A stretch of 47,084 bases of DNA from Clostridium sp. UBA4548 (GCF_002387895.1 NZ_DGLI01000041.1:1-47084); one strand, 5' to 3'. Counted from the stretch's first letter, positions 7,544-15,956 are shown. Notes: a model not told the origin generated them from the sequence alone. Numbers and translations: made by a program.

Positions 7544-8458
7544 TTAAAAAATACTTAAATCGAACTCATGTGACAAGCTTTCAAGAACCTTTATTCCAGC
7601 AATACTATTTCCCTTATGATCTAGTGCTGGTCCAATGACGCCAATTCCCATTCTTCTTGGTACTGCTGCCATAATACCTCCACCAACTCCACTCTTAGCT
7701 GGGATTCCTATATGTACAGCAAATTTCCCTGAGGCATCATACATGCCACAAGTTACCATTATTGTTTTAATAATTCTACAAGCTTCTCTTGATATAACTC
7801 TCTCATTATTTAAAAGTACTCCTGCGTTTGCAAGCAGTGCTCCAATTCTTGCAATATCTTTACAAGTTACTTCCATAGAACAAGCTTTGAAATATACATC
7901 TAAGATATCTTCAACATCACCTTGTATTATTCCGTTTCCTTTCATATAATATGCCAAAGCTCTATTTCTATCACCAGTAGCCTTTTCACATAAATAGACA
8001 TTGTTATTCACATCAATGCTATCATTTCCTGTTATTTTTCTTGTAAACTTTAGTATTCTATTAAACTTTTCTTCAGCAGTGTCACCACTAATTAGGGAAA
8101 CAGTGGCTATAGCTCCTGCATTTATCATTGGGTTTAAAGGCTTTTTTTGCTTGTTATTTTCTAGGTTTACGATTGAATTAAAAGCTGATTCTGTTGGTTC
8201 CATTCCTATTTGAGAAAAAACATATTCAGTCCCATTATCTAAAATAGCAAGCATCAAAGTGACTACCTTAGAAATACTTTGAATAGTGAACTTGGCATCA
8301 TAATCACCGGCAAAGTGTTCTTCACCATCAAGAGTGGTAACACAAATTCCAAGGGCATTGGGATTAGCTTTAGCAAGTTCCGGAATATATGATGCAACTT
8401 CTCCCCTTTTCGACCATTCCTTGTTTTTTTCAATAATATTTTCTAGGACTTTCTTCAT
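7544..8458 (-). CDS. glsA: Glutaminase (beta-lactamase-like GlsA family)
   Basis: 304 residues; hydrolyses L-glutamine to glutamate and ammonia in the cytoplasm. The serine-hydrolase SxxK pair is Ser61-Lys64 (TIQSISKVV). Other family blocks are NPMINAGAIA, YMKGNGIIQGD and a glycine-rich GVGGGIMAAVP near the C-terminus. ATG at 8458 is chosen because GGAGAG lies 8 bases upstream; an upstream in-frame ATG at 8488 has no site. It is transcribed alone from a near-consensus promoter. Possible roles are nitrogen supply or acid resistance; the sequence does not decide. Confidence 0.95.
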   Translation of the reverse strand: MKKVLENIIEKNKEWSKRGEVASYIPELAKANPNALGICVTTLDGEEHFAGDYDAKFTIQSISKVVTLMLAILDNGTEYVFSQIGMEPTESAFNSIVNLENNKQKKPLNPMINAGAIATVSLISGDTAEEKFNRILKFTRKITGNDSIDVNNNVYLCEKATGDRNRALAYYMKGNGIIQGDVEDILDVYFKACSMEVTCKDIARIGALLANAGVLLNNERVISREACRIIKTIMVTCGMYDASGKFAVHIGIPAKSGVGGGIMAAVPRRMGIGVIGPALDHKGNSIAGIKVLESLSHEFDLSIF

Positions 8459-8503
8459 TATGATACTCTCCAATCTAAATATAAACATTATAATTACAAA
8501 CTA

Positions 8504-8532
8504 ATTATATACGTATAAAAATGGTTTTTCAA
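8504..8532 (-). promoter_or_regulatory. Sigma-A type promoter for glsA
   Basis: On the minus strand TTGAAA (8527-8532) and TATAAT (8504-8509) are 17 bp apart, giving a leader of about 40 bases before the ATG at 8458. Confidence 0.75.
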
Positions 8533-8671
8533 CTTTATTAAAGAATAACTTTTGAACTTTTTTGCTATTTTTTTCTTATATATATTGAAATGGATAAACA
8601 TCTATGGTAATATAAATTTGTTGATTATTTTATTAAAGATTTTAAGATAATTACTTTCATAAACTATATTT

Positions 8672-8753
8672 GCCGATGTGGCGGAATGGCAGACGCATTC
8701 GACTCAAAATCGAACGGGAAACCATGAGGGTTCGAATCCCTCCATCGGCACCA
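8672..8753 (+). tRNA. tRNA-Leu (anticodon CAA)
   Basis: Acceptor GCCGATG pairs with CATCGGC, discriminator A at 8750 and encoded CCA at 8751-8753. The anticodon loop CTCAAAA sits between TTCGA and TCGAA (anticodon CAA, reads UUG). The T-loop is GGTTCGAATCC and a variable arm is present. Confidence 0.95.
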
Positions 8754-8754
8754 C

Positions 8755-8788
8755 AAAAAAACCATGTTCAAAAGAATATGGTTTTTTT
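8755..8788 (+). terminator. Terminator of tRNA-Leu(CAA)
   Basis: A-rich 5' arm ending in ACCATGTTC, loop AAAA, then GAATATGGT and TTTTTTT: about 15 bp with one G-T pair, starting 2 bases after the CCA end. Confidence 0.85.
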
Positions 8789-9033
8789 ACGTTATTATAG
8801 TATTTACTTTCTTGGATTTTCAAAAGCTGGTGCCGTAGAATTTGGGTCGTCAAAATATTTTCTCAAAGATGATCTAAACTTATACAAAACAAAAACTTAT
8901 TAATTTCTCATCCATATTGAATGTACCGCCAAGACTTAAAGAATAAATTCTGAATTTATTTTGAAAAGTAATAAAATAAGTAATAATCTTGTAATATTTT
9001 TCATAATGTTATATGGAAAAAGGGGTTGATATA

Positions 9034-9507
9034 TTGAAAAGAAAAGTCATAATCATATTTTTATTAATTTTCACCTTAATAAACTTCACTGGTTGCAGTA
9101 TGATTAGTAAAATTTCTCATGACGAAAAGCCTACAAACTATTACTATACTAATGGGCTTCTTACTTTCTACAAAAATGAAGTTCCACAATCAATGGTGGT
9201 GTTTTATTCAGACTTATATAAGGAAAAAACTTTAGATAAAGCTAATTATGTAGATATGGATAACTTTTTAAACTCTTTAAAAACTGAAAACTTTGTAGAA
9301 AAGCCTTCAAACTTACCAGAAGTACCATTATATAAGATTTATATAGAATTTGAAAAAATAAAGTATGTTTTAAATATTTACAATGAAAAGTACGTCTCAA
9401 TTTATCCTTGGGATGGAAAATATGATATGGATTTTGTAGACATGTCAACTATTCCTATAGCCTATAATCTCTACGGAGTTTGCAAATTTTATTTACCTGA
9501 TAACTAA
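9034..9507 (+). CDS. Putative lipoprotein of unknown function
   Basis: 157 residues when started at TTG 9034. AAGGGG 8 bases upstream supports this start; an ATG at 9013 would add seven residues with no good site. The N-terminus is a typical lipoprotein signal: basic MKRK, hydrophobic 5-18, then FTGC with Cys21 as the lipidated residue. The mature part is rich in Tyr and Lys with no motif I recognise. It would sit on the outer face of the membrane. It stands alone between the tRNA terminator and a convergent aminopeptidase gene. Confidence 0.8.
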   Translation: MKRKVIIIFLLIFTLINFTGCSMISKISHDEKPTNYYYTNGLLTFYKNEVPQSMVVFYSDLYKEKTLDKANYVDMDNFLNSLKTENFVEKPSNLPEVPLYKIYIEFEKIKYVLNIYNEKYVSIYPWDGKYDMDFVDMSTIPIAYNLYGVCKFYLPDN

Positions 9508-9593
9508 TGTGTACTTATGTAACAGGAACACTTACTACTAAATTACCTCTTCATCTATATGCGAAGTTATAGGTAAATTAACATCATAATTCA

Positions 9594-9627
9594 AAAGGGT
9601 AGACTATAATTAAACAGTCTACCCTTT
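9594..9627. terminator. Bidirectional terminator between lipoprotein and M18 aminopeptidase
   Basis: AAAGGGTAGACT (9594-9605) and AGTCTACCCTTT (9616-9627) form a perfect 12-bp stem with a 10-base loop; both outer flanks are AT-rich. The two genes converge here. Confidence 0.85.
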
Positions 9628-9647
9628 AATATTTACTTTAAAATATT

Positions 9648-11054
9648 TTAAGCTTCTAATAAGAAGGCTTCATAACCTCTGCATGCTTCATATATATCAG
9701 CTTTACTTGCTATTTCCCATGGTGCATGCATATTATGGAGAGCAACACCTGAGTCAATAACTTCCATTCCATACTCAGCTAAGATATAAGCAATTGTACC
9801 ACCGCCGCCTTGGTCAACTTTTCCAAGTTCTGAAGTCTGCCATGATACGTTATGTTTATCCATTATTCTTCTTAACTCAGCAATGAACTCTGGATTTGCA
9901 TCGTTACATCCACCTTTTCCTCTAGCTCCAGTATATTTGTTAAATACTATACCTTTACCAAAGAATGCATTGTTTTGTTTTTCACTTACTGATGGATAGT
10001 TTGGATCAAAAGCAGCACTTACATCAGAAGATAACATTTTAGAATTTGCTAATGCTCTTCTAACTTTTAAGTCGCTATAATCTCCCATTAAGTTCACTAT
10101 TTCAGCTACAGTGTTTTCAAAGAATCTTGATTGCATTCCTGTAGCTCCTATGCTTCCTACCTCTTCCTTATCAACAAGTAAAGTTATACAAGTTTTATCA
10201 GTTTCTTTAATATTCATCATAGCTTCGAAGGATGTGTAAGAGCAGATTCTGTCATCATGACCATAAGCCATAACCATTGAGCTATCTAATCCGTAGCTTC
10301 TTGCTCTTCCTGCTGGCACAACTTCTAATTCAGCAGAAACGAAATCTTCTTCATCTATTCCGTATTTTTCGTTAAGTAATCTTAAAGCATTTAACTTAAC
10401 TCTATTCTTAGCTTCCTTATCTTCGATTGGCATACTTCCTATGCAAACGTTTAAGCTCTCACCTTCAATACCCTTTGCTAAAGTTTTAGCCATTTGATCT
10501 CCAGCAAGATGTATTAATAAATCTGAAATACCTACTACTGGCTCTTTATCATCTTCACCAATAACTACATCAACAGTAGTTCCATCTTTTTTAATTACAA
10601 CTCCGTGAATTGCTAGTGGAATAGTAACCCATTGATATTTCTTTACTCCACCATAATAGTGAGTTTTTAACATAGCAAAATCTGAATCCTCGTATAATGG
10701 ATTTTGCTTAAGATCTAATCTTGGAGAATCAACGTGAGCACCTAAAATTTTAAAACCTTTTTCTACTGGCTCCGAACCAATTAAAAATAAAGCTAAAGTT
10801 TTTCCCATGCAGTTTGCATATACTTTATCTCCAGCTTGAAGTTTTTTTCCTTCAGCAATAAAGGAGTTTATATCTCTATATCCTTCTTTTTCTGCAAGAA
10901 CTATGAACTCGTTTACACATTCTCTTTCAGTTTTGCATTTTGACATAAAATCTATATATCTTTCTGATAACGCAAAAACTTTATCTAAATCCTCTTTAGT
11001 ATACTTGTCCCAAGCTAATTCATATTTTTTTACTAGCTTACTTAAATCTCCCAT
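9648..11054 (-). CDS. M18 family zinc aminopeptidase (aminopeptidase I)
   Basis: 468 residues. The five M18 metal-ligand blocks can be read in order: GAHVDSPRLD (His/Asp), YGHDDRI (Asp), LVDKEEVGS (catalytic Glu pair), SSDVSAAFDP (Asp) and HNMHAPWE (His). The enzyme removes N-terminal residues from peptides as a dodecameric cytosolic particle in known members. ATG at 11054 has AGGAGG about 8 bases upstream. It appears monocistronic. Confidence 0.94.
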   Translation of the reverse strand: MGDLSKLVKKYELAWDKYTKEDLDKVFALSERYIDFMSKCKTERECVNEFIVLAEKEGYRDINSFIAEGKKLQAGDKVYANCMGKTLALFLIGSEPVEKGFKILGAHVDSPRLDLKQNPLYEDSDFAMLKTHYYGGVKKYQWVTIPLAIHGVVIKKDGTTVDVVIGEDDKEPVVGISDLLIHLAGDQMAKTLAKGIEGESLNVCIGSMPIEDKEAKNRVKLNALRLLNEKYGIDEEDFVSAELEVVPAGRARSYGLDSSMVMAYGHDDRICSYTSFEAMMNIKETDKTCITLLVDKEEVGSIGATGMQSRFFENTVAEIVNLMGDYSDLKVRRALANSKMLSSDVSAAFDPNYPSVSEKQNNAFFGKGIVFNKYTGARGKGGCNDANPEFIAELRRIMDKHNVSWQTSELGKVDQGGGGTIAYILAEYGMEVIDSGVALHNMHAPWEIASKADIYEACRGYEAFLLEA

Positions 11055-11089
11055 GGCTTTATCCTCCTAAAATATGATTTATCTCTTTC

Positions 11090-11118
11090 ATTTTACTAAA
11101 TAGTTGAATGAATTACAA
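11090..11118 (-). promoter_or_regulatory. Promoter of the M18 aminopeptidase gene
   Basis: On the minus strand TTGTAA (11113-11118) and TAAAAT (11090-11095) are 17 bp apart, 35 bases before the ATG. Confidence 0.6.
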
Positions 11119-11155
11119 TTAAAATTTCATGAATTGCCAAAGTTTATTATACTTT

Positions 11156-12064
11156 CTAATAATTCATTTCACTTATTCTTTTTTCAATAGTTTCAACTGG
11201 AGTACTATTAGAGGTAGCATGATATCTAAAATTTGCTGCTGCTGCTTCAATTATCACTGCAATATTACGCCCTGGTCTAATTGGTAGTAACATCTTTTCC
11301 ACAGATACTCCTAAAATTTCTGTATATTCTTTATCTACTCCAAGTCTATCAAAATCCTGTTTATCATCCCAATTAACTAAAGATATGATAAGGCTAATCT
11401 TCTTATTTGTTACAATAGAACTACTACCATAAATTGCAGATACATCTATAATACCCATACCTCTTACTTCTAGCATTCCTCTTGTTATATAAGGACAATT
11501 GCCATACAAGAACCCATCAATTTCTTTTATATCTACTGCATCATCAGCAATTAATCTGTGTCCTCGCTTAATTAATTCTAAAGCTGTCTCACTTTTGCCG
11601 ATGCCACTTTCACCTGTAATAAGAATACCTATGCCATAAACATCTACTAGTACCCCATGAATCCTAGTTTCAGGTGCTAGTTCACTATCTAAGTAGTTTG
11701 TAATTCTACTTACAAATCTTGTAGATTTAATATTACTTCTAAAAATATTAACCTTATACTTTTTTGCAGCCTGAATAAACTCTTCTTGGAGTTCAAGCCC
11801 CCTTGTTACAATAATGCATGGATTTTCAAAAGAAAAAAACTTATCCAATCTTTGTTTTCTAAGTTCTGTGCTTAAAGACTCTAAATAACTCCACTCAGTC
11901 TTTCCTACAATTTGAACCCTTTTATTGTCATAATAGTCATAGAAACCTGCAAATTGTAATCCTGGTCTATTAATATCACTAACAGAGATATCAACATTTA
12001 AGTTTCCCTCAACTAAAATTTCTAGGTCAAAATTTCTAATTAAATCTTTAACATAAACAGACAT
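11156..12064 (-). CDS. hprK: HPr kinase/phosphorylase
   Basis: 302 residues. It phosphorylates HPr on Ser46 and reverses this, setting carbon catabolite control in Firmicutes. The P-loop GESGIGKS spans 151-158, His136 precedes it in RIHGVLVDV, the Asp pair is at 174-175 (IADDAVD), and the HprK signature LEVRGMGIIDV covers 198-208. It lies 14 bases behind a DUF896 gene, so the two are probably cotranscribed. No HPr or CcpA gene is near. Confidence 0.96.
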   Translation of the reverse strand: MSVYVKDLIRNFDLEILVEGNLNVDISVSDINRPGLQFAGFYDYYDNKRVQIVGKTEWSYLESLSTELRKQRLDKFFSFENPCIIVTRGLELQEEFIQAAKKYKVNIFRSNIKSTRFVSRITNYLDSELAPETRIHGVLVDVYGIGILITGESGIGKSETALELIKRGHRLIADDAVDIKEIDGFLYGNCPYITRGMLEVRGMGIIDVSAIYGSSSIVTNKKISLIISLVNWDDKQDFDRLGVDKEYTEILGVSVEKMLLPIRPGRNIAVIIEAAAANFRYHATSNSTPVETIEKRISEMNY

Positions 12065-12078
12065 ACTCTCACCTACAT

Positions 12079-12264
12079 CTAATGTATTTTTTTTGGAGGA
12101 ACTCTTTTTATTCCATTTAATTGTTGCCTGAAGTTGGATTTAACATTTTCTATGTACTTTTTTCTTAATTCTTCTTGCTCTTTTTTTTCCTCTGCAGTAA
12201 GACCTTCATTCTGACTTTTCCTATACAAATAATTTATTCTCTCAATCATTTCTTCGATGTTCAT
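12079..12264 (-). CDS. DUF896 (YnzC-like) small cytosolic protein
   Basis: 61 residues, highly charged, with a helical hairpin pattern: IEEMIERINYLYRKSQ, then LTAEEKKEQEELRKKYIENV, then a C-terminal basic NGIKRVPPKK. This order (ERIN-L--K----GLT-EE--EQ--LR--Y) is the DUF896 pattern known from Bacillus YnzC, whose function is not settled. ATG at 12264 is chosen because AAAGGA lies 8 bases upstream; an in-frame TTG at 12288 is less supported. First gene before hprK. Confidence 0.88.
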   Translation of the reverse strand: MNIEEMIERINYLYRKSQNEGLTAEEKKEQEELRKKYIENVKSNFRQQLNGIKRVPPKKIH

Positions 12265-12851
12265 TACATTCATCCTTTCTTTATCCAATAGTTTATTAAA
12301 CTTAGCAACTTTATTTTGCTAATATAATTATTAACTATAGTATGCAAGACTACCTAAGCATACAGAAAATAATTTCTTAACTATTTTACTATTAATATGG
12401 CCATTAATAAAGTATTGTATATAAAATTGACTTATTAATTATGACTAAAAGTAAAGAGCGGTTACTAAAATATATTTAATAACATTTACATCTATATTGT
12501 TCTGTGATTTTTGCTAATAAATACACTTTATTAACTGTGAAAATAGAAATAATTAAATAGGTGCTATATCCTTTATGATTGCTATGTATTTTCAATTTCA
12601 ACAACTAATTAACCTAATGATAATTTATAAATAAGTATAATTGTATAAAATATAATTTGGAATAAATTAACTTTACGACACAGTTCCCTTTTTACATTTA
12701 TTTACATATGTTGAAATAACTTAGTTTTCCTGAATTATTTAATGGTAATTTTTGTAATTATCCATAACTTTCATTCGAAGCTATGTAAAATTTGTAAAAT
12801 AACAAAATATTTTGACTGAAGAAAGTATTTAACATTTATTTTGTTCTTTGT
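12265..12851. other. AT-rich intergenic region, no gene seen
   Basis: Stop codons fill all frames, with no ORF, RNA gene or clear terminator that I can support. It should contain the promoter of DUF896-hprK (minus strand TTGCAT...TATTAG around 12322-12350 is a weak candidate) and upstream control sequence of the Spo0E-like gene. Confidence 0.5.
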
Positions 12852-12886
12852 TAAACTTATAATATGAAGTACAAATTATAAGTTTA
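12852..12886 (+). promoter_or_regulatory. 12-bp inverted repeat over the -10 region of the Spo0E-like gene
   Basis: TAAACTTATAAT (12852-12863) and ATTATAAGTTTA (12875-12886) are perfect inverted repeats with an 11-base spacer. The left arm contains the -10-like TATAAT (12858-12863); the right arm ends 2 bases before the GAGG ribosome binding site (12889-12892). It can act as an operator or, if transcription starts upstream, as an mRNA hairpin. Confidence 0.55.
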
Positions 12887-12899
12887 GCGAGGAACAACT

Positions 12900-13067
12900 A
12901 TGATCTTAAAAATTCGTATATTAAAACATAAGATTAATTCCTTTAAGAAGCTACTACATTTTTTACTGACATTTAGAAAGCCAACTGACAGAATAGTTGT
13001 GTTTTGTTCACAACAGTTAGATCAATATATAGTTCAATATCAAAAGCTACATAAAAAAGCAAGCTAA
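12900..13067 (+). CDS. Spo0E-like sporulation regulatory protein (aspartyl-phosphate phosphatase family)
   Basis: A 55-residue gene with GAGG 7 bases before the ATG and a hairpin after the stop. The C-terminal half carries the Spo0E signature: SQQLDQYIVQYQK (37-49), matching the family pattern S-x-x-L-D-x-x-I-x-x-Y, with a first amphipathic helix before it. Spo0E-type proteins dephosphorylate Spo0A~P and so hold back sporulation. The first helix here is unusually hydrophobic and basic (HKINSFKKLLHFLLTF), and the stretch between the helices is RKPTDRIVVFC. It stands alone on the plus strand between minus-strand genes. The family call is fairly sure from the motif; action on Spo0A is inferred. 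Confidence 0.82.
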   Translation: MILKIRILKHKINSFKKLLHFLLTFRKPTDRIVVFCSQQLDQYIVQYQKLHKKAS

Positions 13068-13084
13068 GTTTTTAGCTTAAAATT

Positions 13085-13113
13085 TTAAGAAACTCCTAAA
13101 AGGAGTTTCTTAA
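13085..13113. terminator. Terminator between the Spo0E-like gene and the acidic protein gene
   Basis: TTAAGAAACTCC (13085-13096) and GGAGTTTCTTAA (13102-13113) make a perfect 12-bp stem with a 5-base loop. It lies between convergent genes and has AT-rich outer flanks. Confidence 0.75.
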
Positions 13114-13136
13114 CCCTGTACACAAATTAAATTTAT

Positions 13137-13523
13137 CTAAAAATCTAACTCATCCAATTCAAAATTAAGTTCATCTTTATAGAATACAGTAATAAATTCT
13201 ACGTAGTTTGATTGCTCCTTTGAAACTTCATAGGCTATAAACTCATAATCTAAATCTTCGTCCTCACTAATTTCATCTATTATATCTTCTACATTATCTA
13301 TTGCTGTATCATTTAAATAGGGAAAGAAATAATCTTCGTACCATGTGTCATCCTTTTCAGTTCCATCATATTCTTCAGCTGCATAACTTTCTGCTCCTGA
13401 AACTTCTAAATCGTCAAAAGCGTATTTAAAGCTTACTACAACCACATCTTCATTTTTCTTAATTTCCTTTATGTCATCGAGCCCATTATCTTCAAGCATG
13501 TTAAGAATTTTATGTTTATTCAA
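13137..13523 (-). CDS. Highly acidic cytosolic protein of unknown function
   Basis: 128 residues with a TTG start at 13523, supported by GGAGG 7 bases upstream. It is strongly acidic, especially 86-95 (EISEDEDLDY) and the C-terminus (ELNFELDELDF). No signal, membrane segment or catalytic motif is seen. The alternation of beta-like hydrophobic stretches (VVVVSFKYAF, EFIAYEV, YVEFITVFY) suggests a small alpha/beta domain. It stands alone, convergent with the Spo0E-like gene. I do not recognise the family. Confidence 0.75.
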   Translation of the reverse strand: MNKHKILNMLEDNGLDDIKEIKKNEDVVVVSFKYAFDDLEVSGAESYAAEEYDGTEKDDTWYEDYFFPYLNDTAIDNVEDIIDEISEDEDLDYEFIAYEVSKEQSNYVEFITVFYKDELNFELDELDF

Positions 13524-13718
13524 GTTTATTCCTCCAATACTAAATTATTATTTTAATTATTCTACATAGAAAGTATTATTTCCTCGTATCCTAATATTAA
13601 CACATATAGTTGGTTATTTTAATATTTTTAATTTACTGTAAATTTAAAAACTACTTATAAAATTTGTCACTTTGTTATATAATTGCTTGTCACTTGAATT
13701 ACAAAGGAGGATTGTTAA

Positions 13719-14615
13719 ATGAAAATAAACTTTATAGGAGTACCACTTTTCTATGGTTGTGATAGAGAAGGTGTAAACCTAGGTCCAAATGATCTTAGAG
13801 AAAAAGGTGTAATAGAATTGCTAGAGAGAAACAATCATGAGGTATATGATTTAGGAAACTTACATGTGCCTGAAATTCTTGAGTGCGATAAATATACTCA
13901 CCACAATAAAATGAAATATTTAAATGCTATATTGAATGTTAATAAAAATTTAGCTCATCAAGTTTATAGCAGCCTAGAGTCTAAATCTTTTCCACTTGTG
14001 ATAGGTGGAGATCATTCCTTGGGACTAGGATCTATATCTGGTTGTAGTAAGTATCATGATAATATGGCAGTTATTTGGATAGATGCTCATGGAGATATAA
14101 ATACACATGAAACTTCTCCATCAGGAAATGTCCATGGTATGCCTCTTGCGGCAGCTATGGGTATTGGTCACGACACACTGACTGACTTATATTACCAAGG
14201 TCAAAAGGTAAAACCAGAAAATGTATTTATTTTAGGTGCTAGGGATTTAGATGAAGGCGAGTTAAAACTAATTGAAGACTATAATTTGAATGTGTATACA
14301 ACAGAAGATATAAGAAAATTAGGTTTAGAAGAAGTAATGAAGAGAGTTCAAAATGCATTAATAGAAAAAAAGATTGATGCCATCCATTTAAGCTACGACA
14401 TAGATTCTCTTGATTCAACCTTAGTTCCAGGCACAGGCACACCAGTGGCTGATGGCCTATCTGTAGATGAATGTAAGTATATGCTAAAACACTTAATAGA
14501 AACTCGTTTAGTTAAGTCTATGGATTTTGTAGAACTAAATACTAAGTTAGAAACAGGAGATAGTACTATTTCCATTTGCATGGATTTAATAGATTATATT
14601 TCAAAGCATCTATAA
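13719..14615 (+). CDS. rocF: Arginase
   Basis: 298 residues; hydrolyses L-arginine to ornithine and urea with a two-manganese site. All ligands are visible: His99 (GGDHS), Asp122, His124 and Asp126 (IDAHGDIN), Asp227 and Asp229 (SYDIDSLD), nearly the same numbering as the Bacillus enzyme. PGTGTPVADGL follows. AAAGGAGG lies 8 bases before the ATG. No rocD, rocE or urease gene is near, so it is a single-gene unit for arginine breakdown. Agmatinase is less likely given length and the Asn127-side motif, but substrate was not tested. Confidence 0.93.
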   Translation: MKINFIGVPLFYGCDREGVNLGPNDLREKGVIELLERNNHEVYDLGNLHVPEILECDKYTHHNKMKYLNAILNVNKNLAHQVYSSLESKSFPLVIGGDHSLGLGSISGCSKYHDNMAVIWIDAHGDINTHETSPSGNVHGMPLAAAMGIGHDTLTDLYYQGQKVKPENVFILGARDLDEGELKLIEDYNLNVYTTEDIRKLGLEEVMKRVQNALIEKKIDAIHLSYDIDSLDSTLVPGTGTPVADGLSVDECKYMLKHLIETRLVKSMDFVELNTKLETGDSTISICMDLIDYISKHL

Positions 14616-14639
14616 TATCTATAAGTACTTTACAAGCAA

Positions 14640-14675
14640 AAATCCTGCTGTAACAACTAAGTTACAGCAGGATTT
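14640..14675. terminator. Bidirectional terminator between arginase and flavodiiron genes
   Basis: AAATCCTGCTGTAAC (14640-14654) and GTTACAGCAGGATTT (14661-14675) form a perfect 15-bp stem with T-rich flanks on both sides. Confidence 0.92.
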
Positions 14676-14681
14676 CTTTAC

Positions 14682-15857
14682 TTATTTAGTTAGTTGCAAG
14701 AAATTTTCTACGTAAGATTTTGCTGCTTCGAAATCATTCTGACTTGGAACAAAATTAAACTTGAAACCTTCCTCTAAAACCTTAAACTTTAGATCCTTTA
14801 ATCTAGAGTTTATCATAGGAACGCCTTCACCGCTCCATCCATAAGATCCAAAAGCTCCCCCAATTTTTCCTCTGTTAGTGATTGCACTAACATGAGCTAA
14901 CAGATTCCATGCTGGTTCTACTGCATCTTGGTTTATCGTAGGAGAACCAATTAATATACCGGAAGATTTCTCAATCAAATTAATCATATCTCCCATATTC
15001 ATAGATGTTATCTCATGAGCTTCAGCTCTAATTCCTTTTTCACTAATAGTGTTGGCTATAAACTTTGCCATTGCTTCTGTATTTCCATAAGCTGATATAT
15101 AGAATATTTGAATATTCTTGTCCTCAGGGGCATCTTCCTTAGCCCATTGTCTATATAAATTGAAATAGTGCTCTAAATCACTAATATGCACTGGTCCATG
15201 ACTTGGAGCAATAATTTCCTTATCTAGATTTTCAATTTTATCCAACCCTGCATTAACAAACTTTTTAAAAGGTCCCATAATTACATCAAAATAATATTTC
15301 ATTTCTGTTTCATAATCACCTGAACAGGAATCAGTAATGCAATTGGTTGGACAGTAATGACAACCCATTACATCACAAGTAAATAAAACTTTATCTTGTT
15401 TAACATAAGTAAATATAGTATCTGGCCAGTGTAGATTTGGGGCTGATATAAACTCTAAACTTCTATTTCCTAAATTAATCTCACCATCTGCAACTGCATT
15501 ATGAAAACTTGTGTTTAATATACCACCTAAATATTTAATAGCTGCTCTTGAACCTACAACCTTTGCCTCAGGATATACTTCTAATAATTTAATCAGGGAA
15601 CCACTATGATCTAACTCTGTATGCTGAACTACTATGTAATCAACTTTTCTATCACCAATAATGCTTTTTATGTTTTCTAAATAAGTTTCAAAATATCCAT
15701 CTTTTACAGTATCAATAATTGCAACTTTTTCATCATCTATTAAATAGGAATTATATGTAGTTCCTCTTTTTGTTTCCATAATTATATCGAAAACTCTTAA
15801 CTCTGGGTTTTCAGCACCAATCCAATAAATTTTATTCTTTAACTCAACTGACTTCAT
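14682..15857 (-). CDS. FprA-type flavodiiron protein (A-type flavoprotein)
   Basis: 391 residues: an N-terminal metallo-beta-lactamase-like diiron domain and a C-terminal flavodoxin domain from about 249 (YISAYGNTEAMA binds FMN). Diiron ligands are His79, Glu81, Asp83 and His84 (HTELDH), His143 (NLHWPDT), Asp162 and His220 (SHGP). Such proteins reduce O2 to water or NO to N2O and protect strict anaerobes. Residues 161-178 hold five cysteines (C161, 166, 169, 173, 178), a Cys-rich loop next to ligand Asp162. There is no fused rubredoxin or flavin reductase domain, so an external electron donor is needed. GGAGG precedes the ATG. Confidence 0.95.
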   Translation of the reverse strand: MKSVELKNKIYWIGAENPELRVFDIIMETKRGTTYNSYLIDDEKVAIIDTVKDGYFETYLENIKSIIGDRKVDYIVVQHTELDHSGSLIKLLEVYPEAKVVGSRAAIKYLGGILNTSFHNAVADGEINLGNRSLEFISAPNLHWPDTIFTYVKQDKVLFTCDVMGCHYCPTNCITDSCSGDYETEMKYYFDVIMGPFKKFVNAGLDKIENLDKEIIAPSHGPVHISDLEHYFNLYRQWAKEDAPEDKNIQIFYISAYGNTEAMAKFIANTISEKGIRAEAHEITSMNMGDMINLIEKSSGILIGSPTINQDAVEPAWNLLAHVSAITNRGKIGGAFGSYGWSGEGVPMINSRLKDLKFKVLEEGFKFNFVPSQNDFEAAKSYVENFLQLTK

Positions 15858-15892
15858 TAATCAAACCTCCATTTGACAAATATTTTACCAAA

Positions 15893-15918
15893 TTATATAA
15901 CACTACTATTATATAACA
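15893..15918 (-). promoter_or_regulatory. Repeated -10-like element upstream of the flavodiiron gene
   Basis: TTATATAACA occurs twice (15893-15902 and 15909-15918), so the minus strand reads TGTTATATAA twice, 16 bases apart. Each copy contains a TATAAT-type hexamer. It may be two alternative promoters or paired sites for a regulator; chance is possible in AT-rich DNA. Confidence 0.35.
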
Positions 15919-15956
15919 TATTTCATATTATAGGAATAATTAATATTAATTATTAA

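Noticed and set aside
8828..8835. TGGTGCCG, the reverse complement of the tRNA-Leu(CAA) 3' end, 75 bases downstream: possible attachment-site remnant.
   Set aside because: Eight bases in inverted, not direct, orientation is within chance. No integrase or phage gene is near.
8670..8903. A 77-codon plus-strand ORF starting in the tRNA-Leu(CAA) gene.
   Set aside because: Its first third is the tRNA itself and its middle is the terminator. There is no ribosome binding site and no family resemblance.
9242..9448. A 68-codon minus-strand ORF opposite the lipoprotein gene.
   Set aside because: No ribosome binding site; the plus-strand frame has a signal peptide and lipobox.
12384..12412. Near-palindrome around ATGGCCAT in the gap upstream of DUF896.
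   Set aside because: Only the central 8 bases pair exactly; the flanks do not, so it is not supported as an operator.
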